Origin: Microbacterium dextranolyticum
GTDB lineage: Bacteria; Actinomycetota; Actinomycetes; Actinomycetales; Microbacteriaceae
Direction of reading: 5' to 3'
NCBI RefSeq assembly: GCF_016907295.1
Contig: NZ_JAFBBR010000001.1
Span: 1,612,001 to 1,676,000 of the forward strand
Length of the DNA stretch: 64,000 nt
Under the pieces are notes generated by a model, which made no database searches, was not told where the DNA came from, and saw only the letters and a list, made by a program, of their open reading frames with translations. This document shows positions 43,164-51,413 of the stretch, in pieces (positions within the stretch are counted from its first letter, which is position 1; every line of letters begins with the position of its first letter). A program made the translations under genes and the position numbers.

Positions 43164-44060
43164 TTATCGGGCGAGGACGTCGTGGTCGGCGTCCACGAGG
43201 CGGTGGAAGTGGGCGGTCATGCGGTCGGCGTCGGGGCGTTCCCCGGTGATCAGTTCGAACGCGTCGACGGCCTGATGGACCGCCATGCGACCGCCGTCGA
43301 GCGTGCGGCAGCCGCGTGCGCGGGCGGCCGCGAGCAAAGCCGTGTCGAACGGTCGGTAGACGATGTCGGCGACCCACAGGTCGGCGTGCAGCAGATCAGC
43401 CGGCAGAGGAAGGCCGGGGTGCTCGGCCATGCCGGTCGGCGTGCAGTGCACCAGTCCGTCGGCCGCCGCGAGCAGGCGCGCGAGATCGGTCGAGGAAGCG
43501 GCGCGTGCACGGGAGCCGCCGTGCCGGGCGCAGAGATCGGCGGCCAGACGGGCGGCGCGATCCGGGTCGACGTCGACGATGCTGAGCTCGGTCACTCCGA
43601 CCCGCAACAGGGCGTCGCCGACCGCGGAACCCGCACCCCCGGCGCCGAGCTGCACGACGCGGTCCGTCCTGACGTCGGGGAGCCCGGTGAGGAATCCGGC
43701 GGCGAACCCCGTCGTGTCGGTGTTGTAGCCGATACGACCGCTCGGGGTGAGGAGCACCGTGTTGACGGCGCCGAGGGCTGCCGCGAGCGGGTCGACGGCG
43801 TCCAGATGGGCGATCACCGTCTGCTTGCACGGGTGGGTGATGTTCAGGGCGTCGTAGCCGAGCCGCTCCGCCCAGGTGAGGACCTCTCCGATGGCGTCGG
43901 GGGAGAGGCTCAGCGTGGTGAGGTCGATCGGCCGGTACACGTAGTCCAGTCCGAGCGCGGCAGCCTCGGCCATGTGCATCGGCGGCGTGAGCGAGGGGGT
44001 GACGCCCGTGCCGACGAGGCCGACGAGGTACGGACGTCCCGCAGCGGTGCTGCTGCTCAT
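43164..44060 (-). CDS. Quinate/shikimate dehydrogenase of the catabolic type
   Basis: 298 residues, homologous to AroE but divergent. LVGTGVTPSLTPPMHMAEAAALGLDYVYRPIDL is the substrate loop; ALNITHPCKQTVIAHLDAVDPLAAALGAVNTVL carries the catalytic Lys, and YNTDTTGFAAGF the Asp; LGAGGAGSAVGDALL is the NAD(P) turn. TGxT-SLTPPMHxxE and NITHPCKQ in place of NVTxPHK match QsuD/YdiB-type enzymes of Corynebacterium that oxidise quinate or shikimate with NAD. It lies upstream of the transporter gene on the same strand (36 nt apart). AAGGAG precedes the ATG. Confidence 0.87.
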   Translation of the reverse strand: MSSSTAAGRPYLVGLVGTGVTPSLTPPMHMAEAAALGLDYVYRPIDLTTLSLSPDAIGEVLTWAERLGYDALNITHPCKQTVIAHLDAVDPLAAALGAVNTVLLTPSGRIGYNTDTTGFAAGFLTGLPDVRTDRVVQLGAGGAGSAVGDALLRVGVTELSIVDVDPDRAARLAADLCARHGGSRARAASSTDLARLLAAADGLVHCTPTGMAEHPGLPLPADLLHADLWVADIVYRPFDTALLAAARARGCRTLDGGRMAVHQAVDAFELITGERPDADRMTAHFHRLVDADHDVLAR

Positions 44061-44087
44061 GAGTACTCCTTCGTACGATCCGGTTAT

Positions 44088-44101
44088 GTACTAACCGGTA
44101 C
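44088..44101. promoter_or_regulatory. TetR operator for the dehydrogenase-transporter operon
   Basis: GTACTAACCGGTAC lies 28 nt upstream of the dehydrogenase start and between it and the divergent end of tetR. It matches 11 of 14 positions of GTACTGCCTGGTAC at 44851-44864, the core of the palindrome before qsuB. The common pattern GTACTNNCNGGTAC suggests one regulator controlling both sides. Confidence 0.65.
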
Positions 44102-44156
44102 GTCCAGAGTGAAGCATGAGAAATCGACGAGTGTCAATGATTTTTTACGGCGCGAG

Positions 44157-44783
44157 TCACCGCGCGTGCAGCCACGCGACGACGACGTCGCCGATGAGGC
44201 TGCGCCAGTGCGCGCGGTCGCGGGAGAAGTCGGTGTCGAACAGGTACGCGAACGTATAGCGGTTCGCGACCTGGAACACGCAGTACGAGCTGATGAGCAG
44301 GTGGACGTCGATCGCCGACACGTCATCGCGGAATGCTCCAGTCGCGCGCCCGCGTTCGAGGATGTCGTCGAGGAGCGTCTTGGCGGGCTGCGAGAGCGTG
44401 CGCAGCGTGTCGATCCGACGGATGAACTCGCCACGGTGGATGTTCTCGATCGACACGAGGCGGATGAACGCATCGTGGCTGACGTGGTGGTCGAAGGTGA
44501 GCTCGGCGAGTTCGCGGATGGCGTCGACGGGATCGGCATGCCTCACGTCGATCGCGCGCTCCGCCTCGCGGATGCCGCGATACGCGCTTTCCAGGACGGC
44601 CAGGTAGAGGCCTTCCTTGCTGCCGAAGTAGTAGTAGATCATCCGCTTCGTCGTGCGCGTCCGCTCTGCGATGTCGTCGACGCGCGCCCCGGAGTACCCG
44701 TCCTCGGCGAACACCTCGGTCGCCACGGCCAGCAGCTCGGCACGGGTGCGTTCGGCGTCTCTCGAGGCGGCGGGTGCGGGCAT
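44157..44783 (-). CDS. TetR family regulator of the quinate/shikimate island
   Basis: 208 residues. Helix-turn-helix near residues 13-58: ELLAVATEVFAEDGYSGARVDDIAERTRTTKRMIYYYFGSKEGLYLAVLE. The ligand-binding domain is of the TetR_C type with YRGIREAERAIDVRHADPVDAIREL. It sits between the dehydrogenase-transporter operon and the divergent qsuB, and palindromic sites precede both, so it most likely represses both in the absence of a shikimate-pathway metabolite. Corynebacterium uses a LysR protein (QsuR) for the same job. Confidence 0.88.
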   Translation of the reverse strand: MPAPAASRDAERTRAELLAVATEVFAEDGYSGARVDDIAERTRTTKRMIYYYFGSKEGLYLAVLESAYRGIREAERAIDVRHADPVDAIRELAELTFDHHVSHDAFIRLVSIENIHRGEFIRRIDTLRTLSQPAKTLLDDILERGRATGAFRDDVSAIDVHLLISSYCVFQVANRYTFAYLFDTDFSRDRAHWRSLIGDVVVAWLHAR

Positions 44784-44844
44784 CCTCCGATGCTATCCGC
44801 CAGCTCCCGTGTCATGCCGCGAGAGGCCGCCAGGGTCTTCCCTC

Positions 44845-44870
44845 GGCAATGTACTGCCTGGTACATTGCC
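44845..44870. promoter_or_regulatory. Palindromic TetR operator overlapping the qsuB -10 box
   Basis: GGCAATGTAC (44845-44854), a 6-nt spacer TGCCTG, and GTACATTGCC (44861-44870) form a perfect 10-bp inverted repeat. The right arm contains TACATT (44862-44867), which ends 7 nt before the qsuB ATG and would serve as its -10 box, so a bound repressor would occlude RNA polymerase. It also lies 62 bp before the divergent tetR start. Confidence 0.8.
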
Positions 44871-44874
44871 CGCC

Positions 44875-46710
44875 ATGAGAACGTCGATCGCCACGGTGTG
44901 CGTCAGCGGCACGCTCGTCGAGAAGCTGCACGCGTGTGCCGCTGCCGGATTCGACGGGGTCGAGATCTTCGCCCCCGATCTGGTGGCCGCTCGCGAGAGC
45001 CCCGAAGAGATCCGAGCTTTGGCGGCGCGCCTCGGTCTGCGGCTCGATCTCTACCAGCCGCTCCGCGACGTCGAAGGAGTGGACGAGGCGGAGTTCGCGC
45101 GGGTGCTGCGCCGGGCCGAGGCGACCTTCGCGCTCACGGAGCGGCTGGGCATCGACACGGTCCTCTGCTGCAGCAACGTTGCGACCGCCACGATCGACGA
45201 CGACGAAACGAGCGCGGCCCAGCTGCGCGCCCTCGGCGATCTCGCGGCCGCCCGCGGCATCCGTATCGCGTTCGAAGCGCTGGCGTGGGGCCGGTTCGTG
45301 GACGATTACCGCCGTGCGTGGCGGATCGTGGAACTCGCCGACCATCCGGCGGTCGGCGTGTGCCTCGATTCGTTCCACATCCTCTCTCGAGGGCACGACC
45401 CCGCCGCCATCCGCACCATTCCCGGCGAGCGCATCTTCTTCGTGCAGCTCGCGGACGCACCGCGCCTCTCGCTCGACGTGCTCTCGTGGAGTCGGCACCA
45501 CCGCCTCTTCCCGGGAGAGGGGGCGTTCGATCTCGTCGGCTTCATGGGGCACATCCTGCATGCGGGCTACGTCGGACCGTGGTCGCTCGAAGTGTTCAAC
45601 GACACGTTCCGACAGACCGACGTCGCCCGGACCGCGGCCCACGCGCACCGCTCGCTCCGGTGGCTGGAGGATGCCGTCGCGCGCTCGGACGCGGCGCTGG
45701 GCGGGCTGCGGATGCTTCCCGACTCGGCGGCGCCGTCCGGTGTCGACTTCGTCGAGATCAGGGCCGAAGACACCTCCGACGTCGAGGAGCTGCTGGCACA
45801 AGCGGGGTTCACATCGCGGGGCCGTCACCGGACGAAGCCCGTCACCCTCTGGACAGCGGGTCGCGCGCGGGTGGTGCTGAACGAGCAGCACGCGCGGGAC
45901 CTCGTGCCGCATCTGGCTGCGATCGGGTTCGAGGTGGACGATGCGGATGCCGTGTCGCGTCGTGTCGACGACCGCCGCTGCATCCGACTGTTCCGACGCA
46001 CGTACGCCGCCGAAGAGCCGCTCGGTGCCGTCGTGGCGCCCGACGGCATGGGAGTGCTCTGGTCGCAGGCGGCGGATGCCGGCGAGCCGGGCTGGGTCGC
46101 GGAGTTCGAGCATGGCGGAGCACACGTGGCCACCGGGGTGGTCGGTGTCGATCACGTGAGCATGACCCAGCCGTGGCATGTGATCGACGAGAGCGTGCTG
46201 TTCTACGCCGCGGCCTTCGGTCTGCGGCCCACGAGCGTCACCGACGTCCCCGGGCCTCAGGGACTGGTCCACTCGCGAGTGCTCGCGAGTCCGGACGGGC
46301 GTGTGCGCCTGCCGCTGAACGTCGCCCCGCCGATCGTGGCCGAACGCGGCGGCGAGGCGGCACACGCGCAGCACATCGCCTTCCTCTGCGCGGACGTGCG
46401 CGAGCTGGCGCGCGCCGCCAGGCGGCGAGGAATGGAGATCCTCCCCATCCCCGACAACTACTACGACGACCTCGCGGCGAGGTTCGACCTCGACCGCGCG
46501 CTTCTCGCCGAACTGCACGACCTGGGCCTCGTCTACGACCGGGACGGCGACGGCGAGTACCTGCACCTCTACACCCGCACTGTCGGGCAGGTCTTCCTCG
46601 AGTTCGTGGAGCGGCGCGGTGGCTACGACGGGTTCGGCGCAGGGAACGCGCCCGTACGGCTCACCTCGCAACGCGCCGACGGAGCCACGGCGGGTAGGGT
46701 GAGGTCGTGA
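44875..46710 (+). CDS. qsuB: 3-Dehydroshikimate dehydratase with HPPD-like C-terminal domain (QsuB type)
   Basis: 611 residues in two domains. The N-terminal sugar isomerase-like TIM barrel (about 1-270) converts 3-dehydroshikimate to protocatechuate; metal ligands are likely the Glu in FEALAWGRF, Asp and His in CLDSFHIL, Gln in FFVQLADA and Glu in WSLEVFND. The C-terminal VOC domain (about 285-600) is like hydroxyphenylpyruvate dioxygenase, with VGVDHVSMTQP, AQHIAFLCADV and VGQVFLEFVERRGGYDGFGAGNAP. That layout matches corynebacterial QsuB. Protocatechuate-cleavage genes are not in this window. The last codons contain the aroQ promoter, and it overlaps aroQ by 4 nt. Confidence 0.92.
   Translation: MRTSIATVCVSGTLVEKLHACAAAGFDGVEIFAPDLVAARESPEEIRALAARLGLRLDLYQPLRDVEGVDEAEFARVLRRAEATFALTERLGIDTVLCCSNVATATIDDDETSAAQLRALGDLAAARGIRIAFEALAWGRFVDDYRRAWRIVELADHPAVGVCLDSFHILSRGHDPAAIRTIPGERIFFVQLADAPRLSLDVLSWSRHHRLFPGEGAFDLVGFMGHILHAGYVGPWSLEVFNDTFRQTDVARTAAHAHRSLRWLEDAVARSDAALGGLRMLPDSAAPSGVDFVEIRAEDTSDVEELLAQAGFTSRGRHRTKPVTLWTAGRARVVLNEQHARDLVPHLAAIGFEVDDADAVSRRVDDRRCIRLFRRTYAAEEPLGAVVAPDGMGVLWSQAADAGEPGWVAEFEHGGAHVATGVVGVDHVSMTQPWHVIDESVLFYAAAFGLRPTSVTDVPGPQGLVHSRVLASPDGRVRLPLNVAPPIVAERGGEAAHAQHIAFLCADVRELARAARRRGMEILPIPDNYYDDLAARFDLDRALLAELHDLGLVYDRDGDGEYLHLYTRTVGQVFLEFVERRGGYDGFGAGNAPVRLTSQRADGATAGRVRS
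46695..46700 (+). promoter_or_regulatory. -10 box for aroQ inside the end of qsuB
   Basis: TAGGGT ends 6 nt before the aroQ GTG. With the aroB terminator upstream and qsuB probably repressed by TetR, this promoter would let the housekeeping dehydroquinase be made constitutively from a leaderless transcript. Confidence 0.5.
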
Positions 46711-47168
46711 CCACCGCCTCTCGTCGGCTGCTCCTCGTCAACGGGCCGAATCTGAACCTGCTCGGCACACGCGAACCCGGCATCTACGGGCACGTGACCC
46801 TCGCCGACGTCGAACGGATCGCGACGGAGGCCGCCGCGGAGCGGGGATTCGAGATTCGCGCCGTGCAGAGCAACCACGAGGGCGTGCTGCTCGACGCGAT
46901 CCACGATGCGCGAACGGACTGCGCGGGCATCGTCATCAACCCGGGCGGGCTGACCCACACCTCCGTCGTGCTGCGCGACGCACTCTCGGGGGTGGCTCTT
47001 CCCGTCGCGGAGGTCCATATCTCCAACGTGTACGAGCGCGAGGAGTTCCGACACCATTCCTACGTGCACGATGTGGCTCTGGTCCACGTGATCGGCGAGG
47101 GTGCGCCCGGTTACTCTCGCGCGGTGAGCCTTCTGATCGACGCGATCACGGGCGCCGCCGAGGGCTGA
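46707..47168 (+). CDS. aroQ: Type II 3-dehydroquinate dehydratase
   Basis: 153-residue dodecameric enzyme converting 3-dehydroquinate to 3-dehydroshikimate, used both in biosynthesis and in quinate breakdown. VNGPNLNLLGTREPGIYG holds the active-site Arg and Tyr; VQSNHEGVLLDAIHDA, IVINPGGLTHTSVVLRDAL and VAEVHISNVYEREEFRHHSYV (catalytic His) follow. No other dehydroquinase gene is present here, so this one probably serves both the aro genes and the catabolic island. GTG start. Confidence 0.96.
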   Translation: MTTASRRLLLVNGPNLNLLGTREPGIYGHVTLADVERIATEAAAERGFEIRAVQSNHEGVLLDAIHDARTDCAGIVINPGGLTHTSVVLRDALSGVALPVAEVHISNVYEREEFRHHSYVHDVALVHVIGEGAPGYSRAVSLLIDAITGAAEG

Positions 47169-47194
47169 TCCGGGCGCGAGGCGGACCCATCCCG

Positions 47195-47200
47195 TAAGAT
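47195..47200 (+). promoter_or_regulatory. -10 box of efp-nusB
   Basis: TAAGAT lies about 65 nt before the efp ATG, in the 96-nt gap after aroQ. GGAAACTC near 47251 is a weak ribosome-binding site. Confidence 0.4.
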
Positions 47201-47264
47201 GGGGCGCTGGGCCGACGGCTGTCGCCGCGCCCGCAGACCTCACGACGAACGGAAACTCCCACTC

Positions 47265-47825
47265 ATGGCATCCACTGCAGACATCAAGAACGGCGTCGTC
47301 CTCAACATCGACGGACAGCTCTGGAGCGTCGTGGAGTTCCAACACGTCAAGCCTGGCAAGGGCGGTGCGTTCGTGCGCACCAAGTTGAAGAACGTGATGA
47401 CCGGCAAGGTCGTCGACCGGACATTCAACGCCGGTGCGAAGGTCGAGCTCGAGAACGTCGACCGCCGCGACTTCACCTACCTCTACAACGACGGTGACAG
47501 CTTCGTGTTCATGGACGTCGACAACTACGACCAGCTCTCGGTGGGTGCGGCGACCGTCGGCGACGCGGCGAACTTCCTGCTGGAGAACCAGCAGGTGCAG
47601 ATCGCCCTGAACAACGACAACCCGCTCTATGTCGAGATGCCGGCCTCGGTGGTCCTCGAGATCACCTACACCGAGCCGGGCCTCCAAGGAGACCGTTCGT
47701 CCGCCGGCACGAAGCCCGCGACGGTCGAGACGGGCTATGAGATCCAGGTCCCGCTGTTCGTCGAGCAGGGCACGAAGGTCAAGGTCGACACCCGCACGGG
47801 CGACTACCTCGGCCGCGTCAGCTGA
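47265..47825 (+). CDS. efp: Translation elongation factor P
   Basis: 186 residues in three beta-barrel domains. It relieves ribosomes stalled at polyproline. [39 protein letters not shown] includes the loop Lys (in PGKGG) that reaches the peptidyl-transferase centre; no epmA/epmB genes are nearby. The C-terminal [39 protein letters not shown] is typical. ATG 47265 begins the conserved N-terminus; an upstream extension to 47199 is Arg-rich and lacks support. Confidence 0.97.
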   Translation: MASTADIKNGVVLNIDGQLWSVVEFQHVKPGKGGAFVRTKLKNVMTGKVVDRTFNAGAKVELENVDRRDFTYLYNDGDSFVFMDVDNYDQLSVGAATVGDAANFLLENQQVQIALNNDNPLYVEMPASVVLEITYTEPGLQGDRSSAGTKPATVETGYEIQVPLFVEQGTKVKVDTRTGDYLGRVS

Positions 47826-47828
47826 CGC

Positions 47829-48239
47829 GTGAGCGCCCGCAGCAAGGCGCGCAAGCGCGCCCTCGACATCCTGTTCCAGTCCGACATCCGCGGCGACGAA
47901 CTCCCCGTGACCCTCGCCGCCGAGGCGAAGCGCGCGGCGAGCGAGCCTGCCCGTGAGGCGTCGTGGCTGTACGCCCGCGAGATCGTCGACGGCGTCATCG
48001 AGGAGCAGAGCGCGATCGACGAGCAGATCGTCACGCACGCGCGCGATTGGAAGATCGAGCGGATGCCGGCGGTGGACCGTGCCATCCTCCGGATCGCGGT
48101 CTGGGAGCTGCTCTTCAACGACGAGGTGCCCGCCGCGGTCGCGATCGACGAGGCGGTGGAACTCGCCAAGGAGTTCTCGACCGACGAATCGGGCTCGTTC
48201 GTGCATGGGGTGCTGGCGCGCGTCGCGCGGGCGAGCTGA
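47829..48239 (+). CDS. nusB: Transcription antitermination factor NusB
   Basis: 136-residue RNA-binding protein needed, with S10/NusE, for rRNA antitermination. SKARKRALDILFQSDIRG opens; IVTHARDWKIERMPAVDRAILRIAVWELLFNDEVPAAVAIDEAVELAKEFSTDESGSFVHGVLARVAR is the conserved helical bundle. GTG start 3 nt past the efp stop. Confidence 0.95.
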   Translation: MSARSKARKRALDILFQSDIRGDELPVTLAAEAKRAASEPAREASWLYAREIVDGVIEEQSAIDEQIVTHARDWKIERMPAVDRAILRIAVWELLFNDEVPAAVAIDEAVELAKEFSTDESGSFVHGVLARVARAS

Positions 48240-48335
48240 TTCGAGCCGCGGCGCGCGCCGACCTGCGGCGGCGACGGCGGCGCCCCGTCGCGACACCGCT
48301 CGTCCGTGTCGGCGGTGCTCGGCAGGATGGATGTC

Positions 48336-51305
48336 ATGACGTCGTGGCGGTCCGTGCTGCTTGCGCCGCCGGCCGACGCCGGTGATGCGCTGGCGCTCGG
48401 CGTGGAGCTGCGTCGCCGCGAGTCCGCGGATGCCGCGCACTGGGGTCCGCGCCGGGTGCGCGCTGCCACAGTGGAAGATCTCTCCGACGATCGTGCCGAG
48501 TTCACGCTCGGCGTGCGGCCATTGTCGCGTCGCCGCGAATCCGGCGGCTGGGTCCGAGGCGACGTCTCATGGGACGCCCTGCGACGAGGCGCCGGCGCTT
48601 TCCGCGCCGACCAGCGCACGTGGTTCGTCGAGCTGTACGGCATCGCCCATGACGTGCGGCTGCTCGCCGGCCTGCGCGACGACTCGGACTGGGTGACACT
48701 GGACAGCGTCACCTCGCCGCTGCTGTGGTCGCACCTGAGGGCGGCCGCAGCCGTGGAGGTGCCCGTCGTCGCCGCCGCTCGCCGCCAGCAGGTCCAGATC
48801 GCGTCGTCGGCCGATGTCGCGGTGCGCATCTCTCGCGCGTCCGAAGGGGCGCTCCGTCTGCGCGCGCAGGTCGCGCTCGACGGACGAGGCATCGACGCCG
48901 GCAGCATCCGTGCCATCGGGACGTCGGGTGTCTACGCGGTCGACGCGGACGCGACCCTCATCCGGATCACCCTCGGCGAGTCGGCGCTCGGCGACGGCGT
49001 CGTCGGCCTGCTCGCGGCACGCTCCGGTGTCGTCGTGCCCGCGAGCGACGCTCGGGATTTCGCGCGGTTGGCGCTCCCACAGTTGCAACGCCGGGGGATG
49101 CTCACGACCGATCCCGACGTCGTGCTGCCGCGCGCCGAGCCCACGGTGCTCGTGGCAACGGTGGTCTTCGGCGCGGGCGACCCTGGCACAGGTGGCTCCG
49201 GCGGAGGGGGTTCTGACGCAGAGGATTCGGTGGCGTACCGGCTCGAATGGCTGCGCCGCGGAATCCGGCGTGCGCCGTGGTCCCACACCGAGTCCGGCGA
49301 TGGTGATGAGAGCGCTGTGCGCGACGCCGTCGCGGCGGCATGGGCGGTGGCCCCGGATCTGCCGTACGGTGAGGCGTCGAGGCTCTATGGGGTGGATGCC
49401 GCCGAGTTCGTCGCGCTCGTGCTGCCCGCCCTCGAGGCGCTCGACGGCGTGCGGGTGGAGATCCGCGGACAGCGGCGCGAGTTCCGCGAACTGCGCGGTG
49501 AACCGCGGATCACGGTCCGCACCGTCGAGACCGATGATCCCGACTGGTTCGACCTCGGCATCATCGTCGAGATCGACGGCCGCCGCATCCCGTTCACCCC
49601 GCTGTTCACCGCGCTCGCCCTGCGACGCAAGAAGATGCTCCTCGCCGACGGCCGCTTCTTCTCGCTCGCCCATCCGGCGCTGGATCGCCTGCGCGAGCTG
49701 CTCGACGATGCCGCGGAGCTCGGCGAGTGGGAGGCCGGCCCGCGGATCGCGCGCTATCACGTCCCGCTCTGGGAGGACTTCGAAGACCTCGCGGACCAGG
49801 CCGAACCCGCGGTCGCGTGGCGCGCGGCCGCCCGCGCGCTTCGCGACGGCGGAGTCCCGGAGCCGGTGGCGGTGCCGCGGGGGGTGAACGCCGAGCTGCG
49901 GCCGTACCAGCGCACGGGACTCGATCGTCTCGCGCTCTGGCGTCGGTACGGACTCGGCGGAATCCTCGCCGATGACATGGGCCTCGGCAAGACGCTGCAG
50001 GTCCTCGCCCTTCTCGCCCACGCCCGTGACGAGGGCGAGGGGCGGCCGTTCCTGGTCGTCGCACCGACCTCCGTGATGTCGACCTGGCGCGAGGAGGCGG
50101 AGCGGTTCACTCCAGGTTTGCGGGTGCATCTGCACGATCGAACCGTGGGGGCGGGCGCGAGGCACCCGGCCGAGGTGACGGCGGATGTCGTCGTGACCTC
50201 CTACGGCCTTCTCCGCCACGACGAGGAAGCATTCGCCGCGGTGCTCTGGGCCGTCGTCGTGCTCGACGAGGCGCAGTTCGTCAAGAACCCGGCCACGCGC
50301 CAGCACCGTGCCGTCGCCGGATTGCGCGCCGGCATGGTGCTGGCAGTCACCGGCACACCGCTGGAGAACTCGCTCACCGAGCTCTGGGCGATCCTCTCGC
50401 TCACCTGCCCCGGGCTGTTCCCTTCCGCGCGCCGATTCCGCGAGGAGTACGTGAAACCGATCGAACGCGGAAAGGTGCCCGAGAACGCCGAAGGCGCCCC
50501 CGGGCGGCAGGCACGGCTGGCACGTCTTCGCTCTCGACTACGGCCGTTCGTGCTGCGCCGGACCAAGGAATCCGTCGCACCCGAGCTCCCAGCCCGTCAG
50601 GAGCAGGAGGTGCGGGTCGAACTGAGCCCCGCGCATCGCGCCGTCTACGAGACCGTGCTCCAGCGCGAACGGCAGAAGGTCCTCGGGCTGCTCGACGACC
50701 TCGACCGCCATCGCTTCATCGTCTTCCGGTCCCTGACTCTGCTCCGCATGCTCGCCCTGGCCCCCGAACTCGTGGACGCCGGTGCGCCGGGCATCCGTTC
50801 GACCAAGCTGGACGCCCTGCGAGAACACCTACGGGAACTCGCGGCGGAGGGGCACCGCGCGCTCGTGTTCAGCCAGTTCACGTCCTATCTCGATCTCGTG
50901 CGCACCGACCTCGTCGCGCACGGGATCGACATCGAGTACCTGGACGGGTCGACGAGGCGGCGGCAGGACGTGATCCGCAGATTCCGCACCGGGTCCGCCG
51001 CGGTGTTCCTCATCAGCCTCAAAGCCGGAGGGTTCGGCCTCACACTCACCGAGGCGGATTACGTCTTCCTGCTCGATCCGTGGTGGAACCCCGCCGCCGA
51101 GGCGCAGGCGGTCGACCGCACGCACCGCATCGGGCAGACGCGCCCGGTGAACGTGTACCGTCTGATCGCAGCGGGCACCATCGAGGAGAAGGTGGTCGCC
51201 CTGCAGCAGCGGAAGGCGCGCCTGTTTCAGGCGGTGCTCGGCGACGACGACGCGCTCGCGCAGTCGCTCACCGCCGACGACATCCGCGGGCTTCTCGCCG
51301 ATTGA
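48336..51305 (+). CDS. SNF2/SWI2-family DNA-dependent ATPase
   Basis: 989 residues. The first ~510 have no zinc finger or SWIM motif that I can see and correspond to the bacterial SNF2 N-terminal region (RKKMLLADGRFFSL near 430). The helicase core follows: ELRPYQRTGLDRLALWRRYGLGGILADDMGLGKTLQVLALLAHA (motif I), VVLDEAQFVKN (II), LAVTGTPLENSLTELWAIL (III), then LVFSQFTSYLDLV, FLISLKAGGFGLTLTEADYVFLLDPWWNPAAEAQAVDRTHRIGQTRPV (V-VI, arginine fingers). It remodels protein-DNA or transcription complexes; the specific target is unknown. ATG 48336 has AGGA 8 nt upstream; other starts lie 9 and 30 nt earlier. It stands between nusB and pyrR, which are adjacent in many relatives. Confidence 0.92.
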   Translation: MTSWRSVLLAPPADAGDALALGVELRRRESADAAHWGPRRVRAATVEDLSDDRAEFTLGVRPLSRRRESGGWVRGDVSWDALRRGAGAFRADQRTWFVELYGIAHDVRLLAGLRDDSDWVTLDSVTSPLLWSHLRAAAAVEVPVVAAARRQQVQIASSADVAVRISRASEGALRLRAQVALDGRGIDAGSIRAIGTSGVYAVDADATLIRITLGESALGDGVVGLLAARSGVVVPASDARDFARLALPQLQRRGMLTTDPDVVLPRAEPTVLVATVVFGAGDPGTGGSGGGGSDAEDSVAYRLEWLRRGIRRAPWSHTESGDGDESAVRDAVAAAWAVAPDLPYGEASRLYGVDAAEFVALVLPALEALDGVRVEIRGQRREFRELRGEPRITVRTVETDDPDWFDLGIIVEIDGRRIPFTPLFTALALRRKKMLLADGRFFSLAHPALDRLRELLDDAAELGEWEAGPRIARYHVPLWEDFEDLADQAEPAVAWRAAARALRDGGVPEPVAVPRGVNAELRPYQRTGLDRLALWRRYGLGGILADDMGLGKTLQVLALLAHARDEGEGRPFLVVAPTSVMSTWREEAERFTPGLRVHLHDRTVGAGARHPAEVTADVVVTSYGLLRHDEEAFAAVLWAVVVLDEAQFVKNPATRQHRAVAGLRAGMVLAVTGTPLENSLTELWAILSLTCPGLFPSARRFREEYVKPIERGKVPENAEGAPGRQARLARLRSRLRPFVLRRTKESVAPELPARQEQEVRVELSPAHRAVYETVLQRERQKVLGLLDDLDRHRFIVFRSLTLLRMLALAPELVDAGAPGIRSTKLDALREHLRELAAEGHRALVFSQFTSYLDLVRTDLVAHGIDIEYLDGSTRRRQDVIRRFRTGSAAVFLISLKAGGFGLTLTEADYVFLLDPWWNPAAEAQAVDRTHRIGQTRPVNVYRLIAAGTIEEKVVALQQRKARLFQAVLGDDDALAQSLTADDIRGLLAD

Positions 51306-51413
51306 TCCCGCCGAGAAGACGGGGGCACCCCGGGATCCTTTCCACGGCGCGCGGACAGGATGGCCCGGCACCCGCCGCGTAGACTCGACGACGCTGAACG
51401 GAAGGACGCCCGC

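Noticed and set aside
38045..44060. The two AroE homologues as a recent duplication
   Set aside because: Their key motifs differ (SLTFPLK versus NITHPCK) and overall similarity is low, so they are old separate subfamilies with different roles.
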